A stretch of 6,643 bases of DNA. Origin: an uncultured Bacteroidota bacterium (GTDB lineage Bacteria; Bacteroidota; Bacteroidia; Chitinophagales; Chitinophagaceae). Numbering within the stretch: position 1 is the stretch's first letter; the number at the start of each line of letters is the position of its first letter. Shown piece after piece: positions 1-5,539 of the stretch. Under the pieces are notes generated by a model. That model saw nothing but the letters and a program-made list of their open reading frames with translations. It did no database searches and was not told where the DNA came from. The stretch lies in NCBI GenBank assembly GCA_946479535.1, contig CAMLGP010000159.1, positions 1-6,643 of the forward strand. Direction: 5' to 3'. The translations under genes and the position numbers were made by a program.

Positions 1-7
1 GTATTAA

Positions 8-149
8 ACTGATGTTATATTCATGGTAAACCTATGGTATACTTATGGCTTACTGATGAAAGACCCAAAGTATACTTATGCTAACTCATGTTATACTTAT
101 GCCAACCCCATGTATAACTTATGGATCACGACTGGTATACCTATGGCAC
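8..149. repeat. Degenerate ~22-bp tandem repeat array with GTATACTTATG core
   Basis: Six imperfect copies of a unit close to 22 bp can be laid out here. Each starts with AC and carries a core near GTATACTTATG. Core copies start at about 15 (TTATATTCATG), 37 (GTATACTTATG), 70 (GTATACTTATG), 91 (TTATACTTATG), 112 (GTATAACTTATG, one extra base) and 135 (GTATACCTATG). Start-to-start distances are 22, 33, 21, 21 and 23 bp, that is, about two or three helical turns. The spacing is not a multiple of three, so the array does not keep a reading frame, although it does spell a Tyr-rich peptide in one frame. It lies beyond the terminator of the neighbouring secreted-protein gene. Its function is unknown; it could be a protein-binding array or a degenerate minisatellite. 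Confidence 0.75.
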
Positions 150-168
150 ATTCATTCCTGACTCATCG

Positions 169-197
169 AAAAAAAATGCCGGCCTTACGGGGCCGGC
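169..197 (-). terminator. Rho-independent terminator of the 410-aa T9SS cargo gene
   Basis: On the minus strand a perfect 7-bp GC-only stem (GCCGGCC paired with GGCCGGC, + strand positions 178-184 and 191-197) with a 6-nt loop is followed, after one A, by a run of eight T (A-run 169-176 on the + strand). It lies about 25 bp past the stop codon of the gene ending at 223. This is a textbook intrinsic terminator in the right orientation. Confidence 0.92.
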
Positions 198-222
198 TTG
201 CAATTCAGTGAAGCACTGGTCT

Positions 223-1455
223 TTACTGAACGACTATCTTTTTGGAGAAAATGGTAGCACTGCTCTGGTCTACTACTTTCACCAGGTATACTCCTCTCTT
301 TGTATTTTCCGGTAACTGGATAGATTCAGTTTGCCCTTTCCCATTCACTCTCGCAATAGAATGAATGGCCTGGCGTCCTAAAACATCAGAAACCAGGATG
401 GTATAATTTCCTTCAGGCTGGTTGAACTGAACAGTGAATTGTTTTTGCACTGTAGGATTTGGATACAAACCGATTCTTGTGTCCGGTGCATCAGGTAATG
501 CTGTCAGTACTGAAGGGATCACCGTTGAACGACGGGTTGCCAATAAATTGCTATTGGCAAGATCAGAACTGCGCCATGCCATGGAAGACGCGATGGGCGT
601 GGCATTCCAGGTGGCATTATCCAGTGTATACATTGCCCCACTGTTGGTAGCACTAACGATCACGATTTTGTTATCAGTTCCAACCGCAGCACCATTAGTT
701 GTAAAATTCGCAGGTAAACCATTGATGGCTCCAAGATGCGTGGCAACCTTGTTGTTGATATTTATTTTAAAAACATGATTGCGGGCTGAGAATACATACA
801 GATTATCGTCATCATCTGCAACCATATCTCCGCCATAACTGCTGCATGAATTATGAACTGAAATTGCTTTATTGGCCTGGTCATCAACAACCGCACCCAG
901 ATCAGTGACGGTAATTTTTTTACCAGTAGTAAAGCGGAGGAGATGATTGCCATCATTGGTCAATGCATATCCATTGCCATCATTCGCAATTGCCATTCTT
1001 GTAATGATATTACTTTGATCAGAAGCTTTCACGTTAAGCGCATCATTGGCCGGCGTGTTGATGAAATATACTTTCATCGTTTTCAGATCTATATAACGAA
1101 GCTGATCAATGAACATGGGAGTATAATACAGCCGGCTGTTCTTCCTGTCATAGGCAATGGCGGCAACCCCTGTACCAAAAGCAGCATTGGCAACCGTACC
1201 AAAGCGGACATCTGAATATGGGGCGCTGAACTGTTTTTTGGTACTGGCATCATAAGGAAGCTGTTTGACATCACTTCCATTAAGCAACACATCACTATAA
1301 GTATTTGACTGGAGGTCTATTTTGCGTAATACATTCCAGTTGATGCCGTCCTTAACATTATCTGTAATAACATAAGCAAAACGATCGGTCTGGCTATACG
1401 CAGAATTCAAAAGAGTAAAGGTAAGAGAGCAAATGAGAAGTAAATTTTTTCTCAT
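223..1455 (-). CDS. Secreted T9SS-sorted protein, propeller-like, function unknown
   Basis: A 410-residue exported protein of unknown function. Residues 1-21 form a signal peptide (basic MRKN, hydrophobic core, likely cut after AYS or AYSQ). Residues ~24-310 contain repeated short strand-like patterns such as FAYVITD, LYYTPMFIDQLRYIDL, GYALTNDGNHLLRF and DNLYVFSARNHVFKI, which resemble blades of a beta-propeller; an acidic DDDD lies at 214-217. Residues ~326-410 are a type-A T9SS C-terminal sorting domain (GLYPNP, ILVSDVLGRQ, KRGVYLVKVV, KKIVVQ). The family is known to be exported across the outer membrane by T9SS, with the tail removed and the protein released or anchored. The ATG at 1455 is followed directly by the signal peptide; its leader has A-runs but no Shine-Dalgarno. 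The gene stands alone with its own promoter candidate and a strong terminator. The propeller assignment is inference from strand spacing only. Confidence 0.9.
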   Translation of the reverse strand: MRKNLLLICSLTFTLLNSAYSQTDRFAYVITDNVKDGINWNVLRKIDLQSNTYSDVLLNGSDVKQLPYDASTKKQFSAPYSDVRFGTVANAAFGTGVAAIAYDRKNSRLYYTPMFIDQLRYIDLKTMKVYFINTPANDALNVKASDQSNIITRMAIANDGNGYALTNDGNHLLRFTTGKKITVTDLGAVVDDQANKAISVHNSCSSYGGDMVADDDDNLYVFSARNHVFKININNKVATHLGAINGLPANFTTNGAAVGTDNKIVIVSATNSGAMYTLDNATWNATPIASSMAWRSSDLANSNLLATRRSTVIPSVLTALPDAPDTRIGLYPNPTVQKQFTVQFNQPEGNYTILVSDVLGRQAIHSIARVNGKGQTESIQLPENTKRGVYLVKVVDQSSATIFSKKIVVQ

Positions 1456-1479
1456 AACCAGGGTTTTTTTAGGTTATAC

Positions 1480-1509
1480 GAAAAGTAAATAGGGACATTT
1501 AAGGTACAA
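1480..1509 (-). promoter_or_regulatory. Bacteroidota-type promoter candidate for the 410-aa T9SS gene
   Basis: On the minus strand a TTG (+ strand 1507-1509) is followed after 19 bp by TACTTTTC (1480-1487). This fits the Bacteroidota primary sigma consensus TTG/TAnnTTTG with one mismatch at the final G. The implied start of transcription is about 20 nt before the ATG at 1455. The call rests on motif and spacing alone. Confidence 0.45.
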
Positions 1510-1512
1510 CTA

Positions 1513-1527
1513 TTCCCGAAGCGGGAA
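1513..1527. promoter_or_regulatory. Inverted repeat TTCCCG-N3-CGGGAA upstream of T9SS gene
   Basis: A perfect 6-bp inverted repeat with a 3-bp centre lies just upstream of the -33 element of the promoter candidate, 57 bp before the ATG at 1455. It could be an operator. A related TTCCCGGGAA palindrome lies 55 bp upstream of the other T9SS gene. No T-run follows on either strand in terminator fashion, so a regulatory role is preferred, as inference. Confidence 0.4.
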
Positions 1528-1614
1528 AATTAATTTTGTTGTAAGCGGCGAAGTTTTAAATTAATGTTTCAGCACCAACATAAATTCCAGCACCGAGGGT
1601 CAATAAACGGCAAT

Positions 1615-1645
1615 AAAAAAACCCCTCTGCAATGTGCCAGAGGGG
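1615..1645 (-). terminator. Rho-independent terminator of the 487-aa T9SS cargo gene
   Basis: On the minus strand CCCCTCTG (1638-1645 on the + strand) pairs perfectly with CAGAGGGG (1622-1629) across an 8-nt loop and is followed immediately by seven T (A-run 1615-1621). It sits about 65 bp beyond the stop codon of the gene ending at 1711 and before the promoter of the next gene, so the two secreted-protein genes are separate transcription units. Confidence 0.92.
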
Positions 1646-1710
1646 CCAAGGTAATAAAACCCTGAGCATGTCCGTCCTAATAACTTATGCCTTTTTAATA
1701 AAATTCTGGT

Positions 1711-3174
1711 TTACCTGATCACTGAAAGCTTGCTGCTCAGAATTTCGTCATCAGCTACCACCTGTACCGTGTAAATTCCGGACTGCAGATGGCTTTGGTT
1801 ATTAAATGATATACTGTTAATTCCTTCGTTTAGTTGATTCTGTTGTTTCAATACTATTTTTCCTGAATTATCAATTACTCTTACTTCAACACTTTTCTTG
1901 CTCTCTGAACCCAACCTGATTGTTAATACGCCACCAGCCACTAAAGGATTGGGACTAATGATAAGGCTGGCCATTTTTTTCTGGTCTTTACGCACCATGA
2001 TCACATTGCTATAAGAATATTTGCCATCGATATCAACCATTCTCAGGCGATAGTAGAATACATTTTCATACGAACCATTAAGATCATCTGAGAACTGGTA
2101 TTTAGGTTGAGTGATACCTGTCTTCGATTTTTCAGAAGCAATTGCGAGGTAATCACTGCCATTTGTGCTGCGCTCGATATCATAACGATCAAAATTCACC
2201 TCATTAGCAGTTTCCCAGTTCAGCAATGTTTTGGAACCATTATAACTGCCGGAGAAAGCAAGTAACTTAACAGGTAATGTAATTTGTTGAGGGAAATTGA
2301 AACATCCCAGTCTTGAACCATACTGTCTTACCGGACGGCCGATATTACCACCTGCATTATAATCATAGCCCATGCGGAAAGTAATTGAAGGAAGGCTACC
2401 CTGGAAAGAGAAAGAACTCGCCACCTGCGCGCATTTAGATACACCATCTCTTTCGCAAATACCACCTGCATAACCCGTCCAGCTTGTAGCAACAGGATCA
2501 GTATAATTATAAGCAACAAGATCAGTTTGACTATTAGCAAGCACCTGGGGATTTGATAGAGAGATCCTTTTTGCCATTCCTGTTTCGCGGAACCAGCTGC
2601 CTGCGGTACCAGTTGTTACATTGTTTGCATCATTACCATCAATATCATAATGCACATAGTTGATACTGCTAAGGTTTACTGTGTTGGCGAAATCTGAATT
2701 GGTATTATTATTTACACCAGTTGAGTTTTTGTAAAAAGCCATGGTGAATTGAACATATCCTCTTCTGTCAGTACCATTCAGGTTTACATCTGGCCCGATA
2801 CGGGGAGAAAAGAAACTGCCAATGGAGTTTCCACCCTGGTCCACTGCCGCATCATCATCTAGTGCATCCAGTGTGGCATTGGAAATAGCATCGATAGTAA
2901 CTTCCATGTTTACAGTTACTCCGCCAACCGTGGCAAAGTTGCGATAGCGCCAGATTGCGCCTGCGCCAAGGTGATTGGGATTGTTACCCCTGTTATAAGC
3001 TCCGTTAATGGTGGAACTGATAACTGTTGATCCTCCAGCAGGACAAACATCAATCAGTGCGTTTGTTGTACAACTATTGGCATTACATGCCCCAGGAGTT
3101 CCTGGTAGGGTAGGTTGTGCCGCTACCATAAGTACCGCAAAAAGCGATACGATTAATGAATAAAACTTGTTCAT
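1711..3174 (-). CDS. Secreted T9SS-sorted protein with cysteine-containing N-terminal domain, function unknown
   Basis: A 487-residue exported protein that I cannot assign to a named family. Residues 1-19 are a signal peptide (MNKF, then a hydrophobic core ending near VAAQP). Residues 20-298 form the unknown domain. It is rich in Asn, Gly, Ser and Thr, with Cys at 30, 35, 44, 240, 248 and 291, which could form up to three disulfides once outside the cytoplasm. From 300 the sequence LPVKLLAFSG opens a beta-sandwich segment (LLNWETANEVNFDRYDIERS, YYRLRMVDIDGKYSYSNV) that in Bacteroidota typically precedes the sorting tail. Residues ~402-487 are a type-A T9SS C-terminal domain (IISPNPL, VRVIDNSGKIV, SGIYTVQVV, KLSVIR). 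The ATG at 3174 begins the signal peptide. The gene is monocistronic, with about 360 bp upstream and its own terminator. Secretion is well supported; substrate or role is not known. Confidence 0.9.
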   Translation of the reverse strand: MNKFYSLIVSLFAVLMVAAQPTLPGTPGACNANSCTTNALIDVCPAGGSTVISSTINGAYNRGNNPNHLGAGAIWRYRNFATVGGVTVNMEVTIDAISNATLDALDDDAAVDQGGNSIGSFFSPRIGPDVNLNGTDRRGYVQFTMAFYKNSTGVNNNTNSDFANTVNLSSINYVHYDIDGNDANNVTTGTAGSWFRETGMAKRISLSNPQVLANSQTDLVAYNYTDPVATSWTGYAGGICERDGVSKCAQVASSFSFQGSLPSITFRMGYDYNAGGNIGRPVRQYGSRLGCFNFPQQITLPVKLLAFSGSYNGSKTLLNWETANEVNFDRYDIERSTNGSDYLAIASEKSKTGITQPKYQFSDDLNGSYENVFYYRLRMVDIDGKYSYSNVIMVRKDQKKMASLIISPNPLVAGGVLTIRLGSESKKSVEVRVIDNSGKIVLKQQNQLNEGINSISFNNQSHLQSGIYTVQVVADDEILSSKLSVIR

Positions 3175-3229
3175 GCTCTTAGGTTTTAATATATGTAGAA
3201 AAAGAAAAGACCTCAGTTGTTAAACTGGC

Positions 3230-3239
3230 TTCCCGGGAA
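3230..3239. promoter_or_regulatory. TTCCCGGGAA palindrome upstream of the 487-aa T9SS gene
   Basis: A perfect 10-bp palindrome 55 bp before the ATG at 3174. It matches the arms of the TTCCCG-N3-CGGGAA repeat that lies 57 bp before the other T9SS gene. The shared sequence and shared distance suggest a common binding site, but a 10-bp palindrome alone is weak evidence. Confidence 0.35.
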
Positions 3240-3335
3240 TGGATGGAGCGGCATTGACAGGATGTAAAATGGAAGTCTTCTTCTGGGATCTGGGATCGGA
3301 GGTCTTCTGGAGGATCAGATATAAGTATATAGGTA

Positions 3336-3352
3336 TGACAACATGGTTGTCA
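3336..3352. promoter_or_regulatory. Perfect 17-bp palindrome, operator candidate
   Basis: TGACAAC-ATG-GTTGTCA is a perfect 7-bp inverted repeat with a 3-bp centre, a shape typical of dimeric repressor sites. On the minus strand it fills the gap between a TTG (3355-3357) and TACCTATA (3328-3335), which are 19 bp apart; the second is a poor match to the Bacteroidota -7 box. If that is a promoter, it would serve the T9SS gene starting at 3174 with a ~150-nt leader. The site is not followed by a T-run, so it is not a terminator. Confidence 0.45.
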
Positions 3353-3532
3353 GTCAATTAATAACTGCGAAATGAAAAACGGCCTTTTTAATGGGATTTT
3401 GGGTACGTGGGATTAATTGGGTCTTTGGGGAGGAATGGAAGTAACGCTAAACTACTCTCCAGCGATCATTTGTGCAAGCTTTTACGAAGGAATTTTACTG
3501 CATGAATAGGGGACAATATGTTAATGCCTGAG

Positions 3533-4129
3533 TTACTTTGATTTGCGCTGCTTAAGTGGAAGATAATTTTTTTGCTGTTGCTGCAAATTGGCGGGTATCT
3601 CTCGCAAAGGATCTGTCAAACCGGTTTCTTCCAGCATTATTTTGGGCAGTGTCTGATAGATTTTTGTGCCCTCTGTTTTCCAGGCCATCATATCATCAGT
3701 TACCTGTTTGATGATCTTGCCAGGGTTACCAACAATCAGGCTGCGGTCCGGTATTTTCTCCCCTTCCCGGACAAGGGTAAGAGCACCTACAATGCATTCA
3801 TTTCCAAGCTCTACATCATCCATCACCACACTGTTCATGCCTATCAGACAGTTCTTTCCAACGGTAGCTCCGTGAATGATGGCGCCATGGCCAATATGTG
3901 AGCCTTCCTTTAATAATACAGTTACCCCGGGAAACATATGAACAGTACAGTTTTCCTGCACATTGCATCCATCCTCCAGGATAATCTGGCCCCAATCCCC
4001 CCGCAAGGCAGCTCCCGGTCCTATATAACAGTTTTTGCCTATAATAACATTGCCAGTAACAGCCGCCTGGGGATGTATAAAAGAGGAGGGATCAATAACG
4101 GGAATATATTCCTGGTAACGATAGATCAT
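3533..4129 (-). CDS. paaY: Phenylacetate pathway hexapeptide-repeat protein PaaY (thioesterase, gamma-carbonic-anhydrase fold)
   Basis: A 198-residue left-handed beta-helix protein of the gamma-carbonic anhydrase family, close in length to E. coli PaaY (196). PaaY proteins in phenylacetate clusters are reported to act as thioesterases that hydrolyse dead-end CoA adducts and free CoA. Hexapeptide-type turns run from about residue 22 to 140 (GNVIIGKNCYIGPGAALRGD, LIGMNSVVMDD). Metal-site candidates are His64 (CTVHMF), His81 and His86 (IGHGAIIHG), with the family's Arg43/Asp45 (LRGDWG) and Gln58 also present. The C-terminal part shows the PaaY-specific AWK..GT..YQTLP and DPLREIP signatures rather than a generic YrdA ending. 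It starts 12 bp after the paaI stop and is the last gene of the operon here. The ATG at 4129 has no clear Shine-Dalgarno. The tail is rich in Gln and Lys. Confidence 0.9.
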   Translation of the reverse strand: MIYRYQEYIPVIDPSSFIHPQAAVTGNVIIGKNCYIGPGAALRGDWGQIILEDGCNVQENCTVHMFPGVTVLLKEGSHIGHGAIIHGATVGKNCLIGMNSVVMDDVELGNECIVGALTLVREGEKIPDRSLIVGNPGKIIKQVTDDMMAWKTEGTKIYQTLPKIMLEETGLTDPLREIPANLQQQQKNYLPLKQRKSK

Positions 4130-4141
4130 GGATGATAGTAG

Positions 4142-4570
4142 TTATTTGATCAATGCCTTGTTGGTACGGAAACAGGTTCCTTTAAATAAAGCCACTACAT
4201 GTTCCTGCTGGTTGGTAATTGTAATATGATATAATCCTGTTGACCGGCCATTGTGTATCTCTTTCGCTTCGGCGGTTAATACATCACCTACATGAACCGG
4301 TTTGGTAAAATTAATGGCTGTGTCCAGTGCCACTGACAATACATTACGATTATTACAGCCAAAGGCAAAAGCACTGTCCGCCAAAGAAAACGCGATTCCT
4401 CCATGAACAATTCCAAAACCATTGATCATTTCATTGCGCACTTTCATTCTAAGACGGCTATAGCCTTCTTTGATTTCCAATACTTCTATGCCCAGCCATT
4501 GGGAAAAAAGATCATGCTCCATCATGTGGGCCACAACCTTTTCAGCAAACTGATCCTTTTCTTTATTCAT
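4142..4570 (-). CDS. paaI: Hydroxyphenylacetyl-CoA thioesterase PaaI
   Basis: A 142-residue single hot-dog domain thioesterase, the same size as E. coli PaaI (140). The family hydrolyses ring-hydroxylated phenylacetyl-CoAs and is thought to rescue CoA when the epoxide/oxepin route stalls. The signature HGG (56-58) followed by FSLADSAFAFGCN (61-73) aligns with the E. coli catalytic segment; Asp65 corresponds to catalytic Asp61. Later segments INFTKPVHVGDVLTAEA and TNQQEHVVALFKGTCFR also fit the family. The ATG at 4570 gives an N-terminus of normal length. AAAGGAG on the minus strand (4584-4590) lies 13 nt upstream, a little far for a Shine-Dalgarno; it is also part of the remnant of another gene. 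Soluble and cytoplasmic. Confidence 0.93.
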   Translation of the reverse strand: MNKEKDQFAEKVVAHMMEHDLFSQWLGIEVLEIKEGYSRLRMKVRNEMINGFGIVHGGIAFSLADSAFAFGCNNRNVLSVALDTAINFTKPVHVGDVLTAEAKEIHNGRSTGLYHITITNQQEHVVALFKGTCFRTNKALIK

Positions 4571-4577
4571 TGATTAT

Positions 4578-4653
4578 ATTATTCTCCTTTAAAAACCGGG
4601 TGCTTCCTCTTCTGTAAGTTTAACATAAGCCGGGCATCATTCTCCTTTGAAAA
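4578..4653. repeat. 18-bp direct repeats flanking a gene remnant
   Basis: Two near-identical 18-mers occur 58 bp apart: ATTATTCTCCTTTAAAAA at 4578-4595 and ATCATTCTCCTTTGAAAA at 4636-4653 (two mismatches, + strand). On the minus strand each encodes Phe-Lys-Gly-Glu-stop, the first as the end of the remnant and the second as the end of paaG. They could mark the joint of a deletion between two related enoyl-CoA hydratase genes, or reflect the common tail of paralogues. Confidence 0.6.
4579..4641 (-). pseudogene. 3'-terminal remnant of a second enoyl-CoA hydratase gene
   Basis: Directly after the paaG stop, and in a different frame, the minus strand encodes about 20 residues, NDARLML then NLQKRKHPVFKGE, ending at a TAA (4579-4581). 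The KR-K-x-P-x-F-K-G-E ending is the characteristic C-terminus of enoyl-CoA hydratase/isomerase (crotonase) family proteins; PaaF of E. coli ends with LQKRTPDFKGR. The body of such a gene is absent. PaaG just upstream already has its own complete tail (FLEKRPAIFKGE), so this is a second, orphan tail. The likely parent is paaF (2,3-dehydroadipyl-CoA hydratase) or another crotonase paralogue, but 20 residues cannot decide this. It may be untranslated spacer today. Confidence 0.55.
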
Positions 4654-5410
4654 TTGCTGGCCGCTTTTCCAAAAACGCCGCCACACCTTCACCATAATCC
4701 TTCGTCTGTGCTGCTCGCTGCTGGAATATATCCTCATCCAGTACCTGGTCCTCAAAAGTATTATTAACGGAAAGAGACAATACTTTTTTAGTATAAGCCA
4801 AACCTAATGTAGGCATGCCCGCAAGTGTTTTTGCCATCTTCAATGCTTCTTCATTAAAATGCTCATCTGGAAAAACTTTATAGATCATTCCCATTCGTTC
4901 TGCTTCAGCAGCAGGTACCTTTTCTCCCAGCATCATTAAAGCAGATGCTTTCTGCCATCCTATTAATCTGGGTAAGGTATGCGTACCGCCGCTATCCGGT
5001 ATCAGCCCGATCTTTGAAAAGGCCTGTAAAAATGATGCTGATTGTGTTGCAATTACTATATCACAGCATAATGCAATATTAGCTCCTGCACCTGCGGCCA
5101 CGCCATTCACTGCTGCCAGTACCGGTTTTTCCAGTCTTTTAATTTTGGTGACAATTGGATTATAATGTTCTGATAATATCACATTGAACCCTGGTGAATC
5201 AGGAGTTGTTACTTCCAACAGGTCCTGTCCCGCACTGAACCCTTTCCCTGCACCTGTTATATATACACAACGAACTTCTTTTTTCTTACAATCATCAAGA
5301 TGCTGCTGTAATAATAAAGCCATTTCCCGGTTAAATGAATTGAGTTTCTCCGGGCGATTCAATGTAATAAAACCGATATTATCCTTTACTTCAAAATGTA
5401 CAGATGCCAT
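4637..5410 (-). CDS. paaG: Ring-1,2-epoxyphenylacetyl-CoA isomerase PaaG
   Basis: A 257-residue crotonase-fold enzyme (E. coli PaaG has 262). PaaG converts ring-1,2-epoxyphenylacetyl-CoA to the oxepin, and later isomerises a double bond in the beta-oxidation part of the pathway. Seen in the sequence: LNRPEKLNSFN at 17-27; oxyanion-hole motifs FSAGQDL (58-64) and NGVAAGAGANIAL (102-114); and FSKIGLIPDSGGT (131-143), whose Asp139 aligns with E. coli Asp136. The GQDL and GLIPD-GGT signatures and SF-nearby residues fit PaaG better than PaaF, which carries Glu at the second catalytic position and a GAGG motif. The C-terminus FLEKRPAIFKGE is complete. The ATG at 5410 is chosen because the N-terminus matches family length. 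It lies 129 bp after paaD, a wide gap holding repeats and a possible internal promoter. Confidence 0.92.
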   Translation of the reverse strand: MASVHFEVKDNIGFITLNRPEKLNSFNREMALLLQQHLDDCKKKEVRCVYITGAGKGFSAGQDLLEVTTPDSPGFNVILSEHYNPIVTKIKRLEKPVLAAVNGVAAGAGANIALCCDIVIATQSASFLQAFSKIGLIPDSGGTHTLPRLIGWQKASALMMLGEKVPAAEAERMGMIYKVFPDEHFNEEALKMAKTLAGMPTLGLAYTKKVLSLSVNNTFEDQVLDEDIFQQRAAQTKDYGEGVAAFLEKRPAIFKGE

Positions 5411-5426
5411 TGGGTAGTATTTGCTG

Positions 5427-5434
5427 CAAAACTA
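5427..5434 (-). promoter_or_regulatory. Possible internal -7 box upstream of paaG
   Basis: On the minus strand TAGTTTTG matches the Bacteroidota -7 consensus TAnnTTTG exactly and ends 16 nt before the paaG ATG at 5410. No TTG lies at the expected 19-23 bp further upstream, so this is a half-supported promoter. The unusually long paaD-paaG gap makes a secondary promoter plausible. Confidence 0.28.
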
Positions 5435-5440
5435 CGGTTT

Positions 5441-5531
5441 AGCAGGCATCGCCCGTCTTAGCTTCAGCGTCTGGCAATGCAAGGCTTCGGCAGATAAAAT
5501 AAGCAGGCATCGCACGCCGTGGCTTCAGCAT
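5441..5531. repeat. Pair of 30-bp direct repeats in the paaD-paaG gap
   Basis: Copies at 5441-5470 and 5502-5531 share AGCAGGCATCGC at the left and GCTTCAGC at the right, with 25 of 30 positions identical by eye, offset 61 bp. A degenerate middle copy (GGCAATGC..GGCTTCGGCA, about 5473-5492) makes it look like three units. The stretch is more GC-rich than the A/T-rich spacers elsewhere in the window. It could be a dispersed intergenic repeat family; no function can be read from it. Confidence 0.65.
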
Positions 5532-5539
5532 AGGTGGGG

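Larger units (their letters stand above)
3175..3532. other. Gene-free intergenic region between paaY and the 487-aa T9SS gene
   Basis: No credible coding region is seen on either strand in these 358 bp. The region holds a TTCCCGGGAA palindrome (3230-3239), a weak 5-bp hairpin CAGTT/AACTG (3214-3227) followed by a T-rich tract on the minus strand, an imperfect repeat of TCTTCTGG..GATC (about 3276-3316), and a perfect 17-bp palindrome (3336-3352). No convincing terminator for the upstream paa operon was found in 3353-3532; the AAAAACGGCCTTTTT stretch near 3374-3388 is too weak to call. Confidence 0.6.

Noticed and set aside
8..149. CRISPR array
   Set aside because: Units are too short and too degenerate, no unique spacers separate identical repeats, and no cas gene is nearby.
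23..211. Small plus-strand reading frame with repeated Tyr-Thr-Tyr motifs
   Set aside because: It is produced by the 22-bp repeat array, whose spacing is not a multiple of three, and it runs through the terminator hairpin of the minus-strand gene. It is unlikely to be a real protein.
1678..1690. Single TAACTTATGCC resembling the left-end repeat core
   Set aside because: One AT-rich match of this length is expected by chance and it shows no periodic partners.
3214..3227. CAGTT/AACTG hairpin followed by a T-rich stretch on the minus strand, a possible attenuator
   Set aside because: The stem has only five pairs, mostly with a 4-nt loop, and the T tract starts several bases later and is interrupted by C. 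Too weak to call.
3374..3388. AAAAACGGCCTTTTT as a paa operon terminator
   Set aside because: The outer arms are A-T only and the GGCC centre would be the loop, so no stable hairpin forms; it also lies about 145 bp after the paaY stop.
3572..3901. Plus-strand reading frame of 109 codons opposite paaY
   Set aside because: It lies wholly antisense to a strongly conserved gene and has no recognisable domain. It is a shadow frame, as are the other plus-strand frames opposite paaG, paaD and the T9SS genes.
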